From assembly GCA_028290595.1 (NCBI GenBank), contig JAQGJO010000194.1, forward strand, positions 1 to 7,966: 7,966 nucleotides of DNA. Direction: 5' to 3'. The notes under the pieces were generated by a model. That model was given only the letters and a program-made list of their open reading frames with translations. It ran no database searches and was not told the origin of the DNA. This DNA comes from Hyphomicrobiales bacterium (GTDB taxonomy: Bacteria; Pseudomonadota; Alphaproteobacteria; Rhizobiales; Beijerinckiaceae). Both the position numbers and the translations under genes were made by a program. Of this stretch, positions 5,441 through 7,966 are shown piece by piece (within the stretch, counting starts at the first letter, position 1; the number at the start of each line of letters is the position of its first letter).

Positions 5441-6143
5441 AGTCAAAAAAAGCTTCGGCGACAACGAGGTGCTCAAGGGCATCAATATCGATGTCATGCC
5501 AGGCGAGGTCATCGCCATCATCGGCAAGAGCGGCTCGGGCAAAAGCACGCTTCTGCGTTGCATCAACGGGCTGGAGATGATCGACAGCGGCTCGATCATG
5601 GTCGCCGGCGCACAGCTTCTCCCCGATGAACTGCATCTGCGCGCCTTGCGTCTCAAGGTCGGGATGATCTTCCAGCAGTTCAATCTGTTTCCGCATCTGA
5701 CCGTCGGCGGCAATGTCATTTTGTCCCAGACCGTGGTCAAGAAAACACCGAAGGCGGAAGCCGAAGCCATGGCGCGCATGATGCTCGATCGCGTAGGCCT
5801 TGGGCACAAGTTCGATGCCTATCCGGAAGAATTGTCCGGTGGCCAGCAGCAGCGCGTCGCCATCGCCCGCGCCCTGGCCATGCAGCCGATCGCCATCCTA
5901 TGCGACGAAATCACCTCGGCGCTAGATCCCGAACTCGTCAACGAAGTGCTCGCTGTGGTGAAGGAGCTGGCGTCCGAAGGCATGACCTTGCTGATGGTGA
6001 CCCACGAAATGCGCTTCGCCCGCGACGTCTGCAGCCGCGTCGTCTTCATGCATCAGGGCAGAGTGCACGAGATCGGACCGCCCGGAGAGGTCTTCTCCAA
6101 TCCACAGACGCCGGAGCTGAAGCAATTCCTCGGCATGATCTGA
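5418..6143 (+). CDS. Polar amino acid ABC transporter ATP-binding protein
   Basis: A 241-residue cytoplasmic ATPase of the GlnQ/HisP type that powers the importer. Motifs in order are Walker A GKSGSGKST (36-44), Q-loop IFQQFNLFPH (84-93), signature LSGGQQQR (139-146), Walker B AILCDEITSALDPE (159-172) with Glu164 as the catalytic base, D-loop SALD (167-170) and H-loop His196 in VTHEM. The CDEIT sequence, with Ile where Pro is commonest (DEPT), is a mild variant; similar DEVT forms occur in this family. The start at 5418 is supported by an AAAGGAAG site just upstream and by the normal MSLIAITEVKKSFG beginning. It overlaps the permease by 23 bp and is the last gene of the operon. Its stop lies 9 bp from the end of the convergent transporter gene. 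Confidence 0.94.
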   Translation: MSLIAITEVKKSFGDNEVLKGINIDVMPGEVIAIIGKSGSGKSTLLRCINGLEMIDSGSIMVAGAQLLPDELHLRALRLKVGMIFQQFNLFPHLTVGGNVILSQTVVKKTPKAEAEAMARMMLDRVGLGHKFDAYPEELSGGQQQRVAIARALAMQPIAILCDEITSALDPELVNEVLAVVKELASEGMTLLMVTHEMRFARDVCSRVVFMHQGRVHEIGPPGEVFSNPQTPELKQFLGMI

Positions 6144-6146
6144 ATT

Positions 6147-6164
6147 AAGCTGCTATCGCGGCTT
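6147..6164. terminator. Possible bidirectional terminator hairpin between convergent genes
   Basis: AAGCTGC (6147-6153) pairs with GCGGCTT (6158-6164) through seven pairs, one a G.U wobble, around the loop TATC. It occupies the 9-bp gap between the ATPase and EamA gene stops and runs into the end of the EamA gene. The flanking T-tracts are poor on both strands, so it may be a weak terminator or a chance structure. Confidence 0.35.
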
Positions 6165-7061
6165 GGTCTTCCACGACACCATAGCGACAGCGACGACCAC
6201 TAGCGCCATGCCGGCGAAGGCGATCGGCCCCAGCGTTTCGTGGAACAGGAAATAGCCCATCAGCGCCGTCGTCGGCGGCACCAGGAAGAACAGGCTCGCC
6301 ACTTCAGTTGCGGCGCCGCGCCGGATGAGCACGAATAACAGGCTGATCGTGCCAACCGACAGCACGAGGCATAGCCAGGCGATCGAGATGACCAGCTCGG
6401 GCGTCCATGTGTGACGAAAGTTTTCCTGCCATGCGAGCGGCAGGATAAGAAGACCGGAAGCGACGAACTGCACCACCGAACCGGTGCGCAAATCCATCCT
6501 GCTGCTGAAGCGTTTCTGCCAGAGTGTTCCTATTGTGATGAACACGGCCGACATAAAAGCGAAAAACATGCCCATCGGCGTGCCGAGCCCGAGACCAAGC
6601 TTGTTCCAGACCACGAGCGTCGTTCCGGCAAGGCCGATGATGAGACCTACCCATTGCCGTCCGGTTGTGCGTTCGCCAAGAAACGGTGCAGCCAGTACGG
6701 CTGTCAGAAGCGGTTGTAATCCCGCCATCAGCGCCGACACGCCGGTCTCGACGCCTGTTGCCAGCGCAGCGAATGTCGCGCCGAGATAGCCGGCGTGAAC
6801 GAAAATGCCGCCGATGGCGATGGTGAGCAGATCTTCGCGCTTCGGCCACGGTGCCCGCAGGATCAGCGACACGGCGGTAAGAACGGCCGAGACGATGGCG
6901 AACCGGTAAAACAGCAAAGTGAACGGCGCTGCTGATCCGAGCCCGAGTTTGCCCGCGATGAAGCCCGTCGACCAGAACAAGACGAACAGCGCCGGCATCG
7001 ACGCAAACCAGATATCGAGCGCACGCGACGTCGCGGGCTCATCCACCCGTCCGCTGCTCAT
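6153..7061 (-). CDS. EamA/DMT-family membrane transporter
   Basis: A 302-residue integral inner-membrane protein of the drug/metabolite transporter superfamily, built from two EamA repeats (about residues 22-152 and 160-297) with around ten membrane helices. [20 protein letters not shown] (25-44) is the characteristic first helix. [20 protein letters not shown] (127-146) ends repeat one with the usual LGE motif. [20 protein letters not shown] (271-290) is the equivalent in repeat two. Members export amino acids or other small metabolites, but the substrate cannot be predicted from sequence. The ATG at 7061 overlaps the dxs stop (ATGA) with no clear ribosome site of its own, so translation is probably coupled to dxs. 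A functional link to isoprenoid synthesis is possible but not shown. Its 3' end meets the amino acid transporter operon head to head. Confidence 0.9.
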   Translation of the reverse strand: MSSGRVDEPATSRALDIWFASMPALFVLFWSTGFIAGKLGLGSAAPFTLLFYRFAIVSAVLTAVSLILRAPWPKREDLLTIAIGGIFVHAGYLGATFAALATGVETGVSALMAGLQPLLTAVLAAPFLGERTTGRQWVGLIIGLAGTTLVVWNKLGLGLGTPMGMFFAFMSAVFITIGTLWQKRFSSRMDLRTGSVVQFVASGLLILPLAWQENFRHTWTPELVISIAWLCLVLSVGTISLLFVLIRRGAATEVASLFFLVPPTTALMGYFLFHETLGPIAFAGMALVVVAVAMVSWKTKPR

Positions 7062-7966
7062 GCAATCATGCCGCGCGCATCGTCGCTGCGGCCTAGCACG
7101 TCGAGCACTTTTGCGACGATGGATTTGGCGTCGAGCCCGGCCGTCGCATACATGCGTTCCGGCTTGTCGTGGTCGAGATAGACGTCGGGCAGGATCATCG
7201 AGCGTACTTTCAGCCCGGCGCGGTCAAGCGTGCCATCGTCGGTCAGCGCCTGCAGAACGTGCGAGCCGAAGCCGCCGATCGATCCGTCTTCGATGGTGAT
7301 CAGCACGTCATGGTTGGCGGCGAGCTGGCGCAGCAGGTCCATGTCGAGCGGCTTGGCGAAGCGCGCGTCGGCAACCGTGGTCGACAGGCCGTAGGCCGCC
7401 AGATCTTCCGCCGCCCGCATCGCTTCCGCCAGGCGCGTGCCGAGCGATAACAGCGCGATCTGCGAACCCTGTCGCAGGATGCGGCCCTTGCCGATTTCCA
7501 GCACGCTGCCGCGCGCCGGCATTTCGACGCCGACGCCTTCGCCGCGCGGATAGCGGAACGCGATGGGACCGCTGTCGTGCGCCGCCGCGGTGGCGACCAT
7601 GTGAACGAGTTCGGCCTCATCGGCTGCCGCCATCACCACCATGTTAGGCAGGCAGGCGAGGTAGGCGACATCGAAAGCGCCGGCATGGGTGGGGCCATCG
7701 GCGCCCACAAGCCCGGCGCGGTCGAGCGCGAAGCGCACCGGCAGGTTCTGGATCGCCACGTCGTGCACCACCTGATCGTAGCCGCGCTGCAGAAACGTCG
7801 AATAGATCGCGCAGAACGGCTTGTAGCCTTCGGTCGCAAGCCCGGCTGCGAAGGTCACCGCATGCTGCTCGGCGATGCCGACATCGAACGTACGGTCCGG
7901 AAAAGTCTTGCCGAACAGATCGAGCCCCGTGCCGGATGGCATGGCGGCGGTGATGGCGACGATCTT
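7058..7966 (-). CDS. dxs: 1-deoxy-D-xylulose-5-phosphate synthase, C-terminal half (partial)
   Basis: A thiamine-diphosphate enzyme that condenses pyruvate and glyceraldehyde 3-phosphate to 1-deoxyxylulose 5-phosphate. This is the first step of the MEP isoprenoid pathway and also feeds thiamine and pyridoxal synthesis. The 302 visible residues are the C-terminal half of a protein of about 640; the 5' part runs off the right edge, where the frame is still open ([18 protein letters not shown]). Landmarks are [15 protein letters not shown] (28-42 of the fragment) with the catalytic Glu, [16 protein letters not shown] (55-70), [18 protein letters not shown] (82-99) with the conserved His, and FRYPRGEG (137-144). 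The C-terminal transketolase domain follows, with [12 protein letters not shown] and LPDVYLDHD. All expected active-site motifs in this half are intact. The internal ATG at 7942 is not the start. The gene is followed by the EamA gene with a 4-bp overlap. Confidence 0.97.
   Translation of the reverse strand, partial: KIVAITAAMPSGTGLDLFGKTFPDRTFDVGIAEQHAVTFAAGLATEGYKPFCAIYSTFLQRGYDQVVHDVAIQNLPVRFALDRAGLVGADGPTHAGAFDVAYLACLPNMVVMAAADEAELVHMVATAAAHDSGPIAFRYPRGEGVGVEMPARGSVLEIGKGRILRQGSQIALLSLGTRLAEAMRAAEDLAAYGLSTTVADARFAKPLDMDLLRQLAANHDVLITIEDGSIGGFGSHVLQALTDDGTLDRAGLKVRSMILPDVYLDHDKPERMYATAGLDAKSIVAKVLDVLGRSDDARGMIA

Noticed and set aside
3375..5809. Long open frames on the minus strand opposite the amino acid transporter operon (over 350 codons each)
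   Set aside because: Their translations are rich in Arg, Asp, His and Gly with no recognisable domain, they lie exactly opposite well-supported transporter genes, and they are the usual by-product of codon bias in GC-rich DNA.
6153..7061. A later start for the EamA protein at Met22 (position 6998)
   Set aside because: It would sit directly at the first membrane helix and lose the short cytoplasmic N-terminus; the ATGA overlap with dxs gives a natural coupled start at 7061. The alternative cannot be fully excluded because no strong ribosome site is seen at 7061.
1..7966. A defence island, phage, toxin-antitoxin, CRISPR or other novel system
   Set aside because: Every large frame is explained by known transport or core metabolic families, and no repeat array, integrase, transposase or small toxin-like gene is visible.

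Overview
This window looks like ordinary chromosomal DNA of an alphaproteobacterium, most likely in the Hyphomicrobiales (Rhizobiales). The basis is the high-GC coding sequence, the density of ABC solute transporters of the branched-chain (Liv) and polar amino acid families, a dxs gene with alphaproteobacterial-looking sequence, and a REP-like palindrome with GTCATTCCCG ends. The species cannot be fixed from the sequence alone. Coding density is high. No gene appears broken, and I see no RNA gene, CRISPR array, transposase or phage gene.

Left part (1-3123): the plus strand carries the 3' end of a LivG-type ATPase gene, followed with an ATGA overlap by a complete livF. These are the two ATPases of a branched-chain amino-acid-type importer whose permease genes should lie to the left, outside the window. 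Converging on them from the minus strand is a two-gene unit: a short-chain dehydrogenase resembling type II 3-hydroxyacyl-CoA dehydrogenase (HSD10), then a periplasmic type I solute-binding protein that probably feeds the Liv-type importer. Between the convergent units lie a nested palindromic repeat and a strong intrinsic terminator for the minus-strand unit. I infer that this locus takes up and begins to oxidise an organic acid or aromatic/acyl compound.

Middle intergenic region (2974-3317): this is the main regulatory region. It holds a 21-bp AT-rich palindrome overlapping a candidate sigma-70-type promoter for the dehydrogenase unit, a 13-bp tandem repeat in the predicted leader of that unit, and a near-consensus sigma-54 promoter placed correctly for the rightward amino acid transporter operon.

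Right part (3318-7966): a complete four-gene polar amino acid ABC importer runs rightward (binding protein, two permeases, ATPase), tightly packed with short overlaps. The sigma-54 promoter suggests control by nitrogen status through NtrC or a related activator. It converges, with only 9 bp between stop codons, on a leftward pair: the 3' half of dxs (1-deoxyxylulose-5-phosphate synthase, MEP isoprenoid pathway), then an EamA/DMT-family membrane transporter gene that starts inside the dxs stop codon.

I do not see a clearly novel biological system here. The best leads are regulatory: the sigma-54 promoter, the palindrome over the candidate promoter of the dehydrogenase unit, and the nested palindrome at 794-939.
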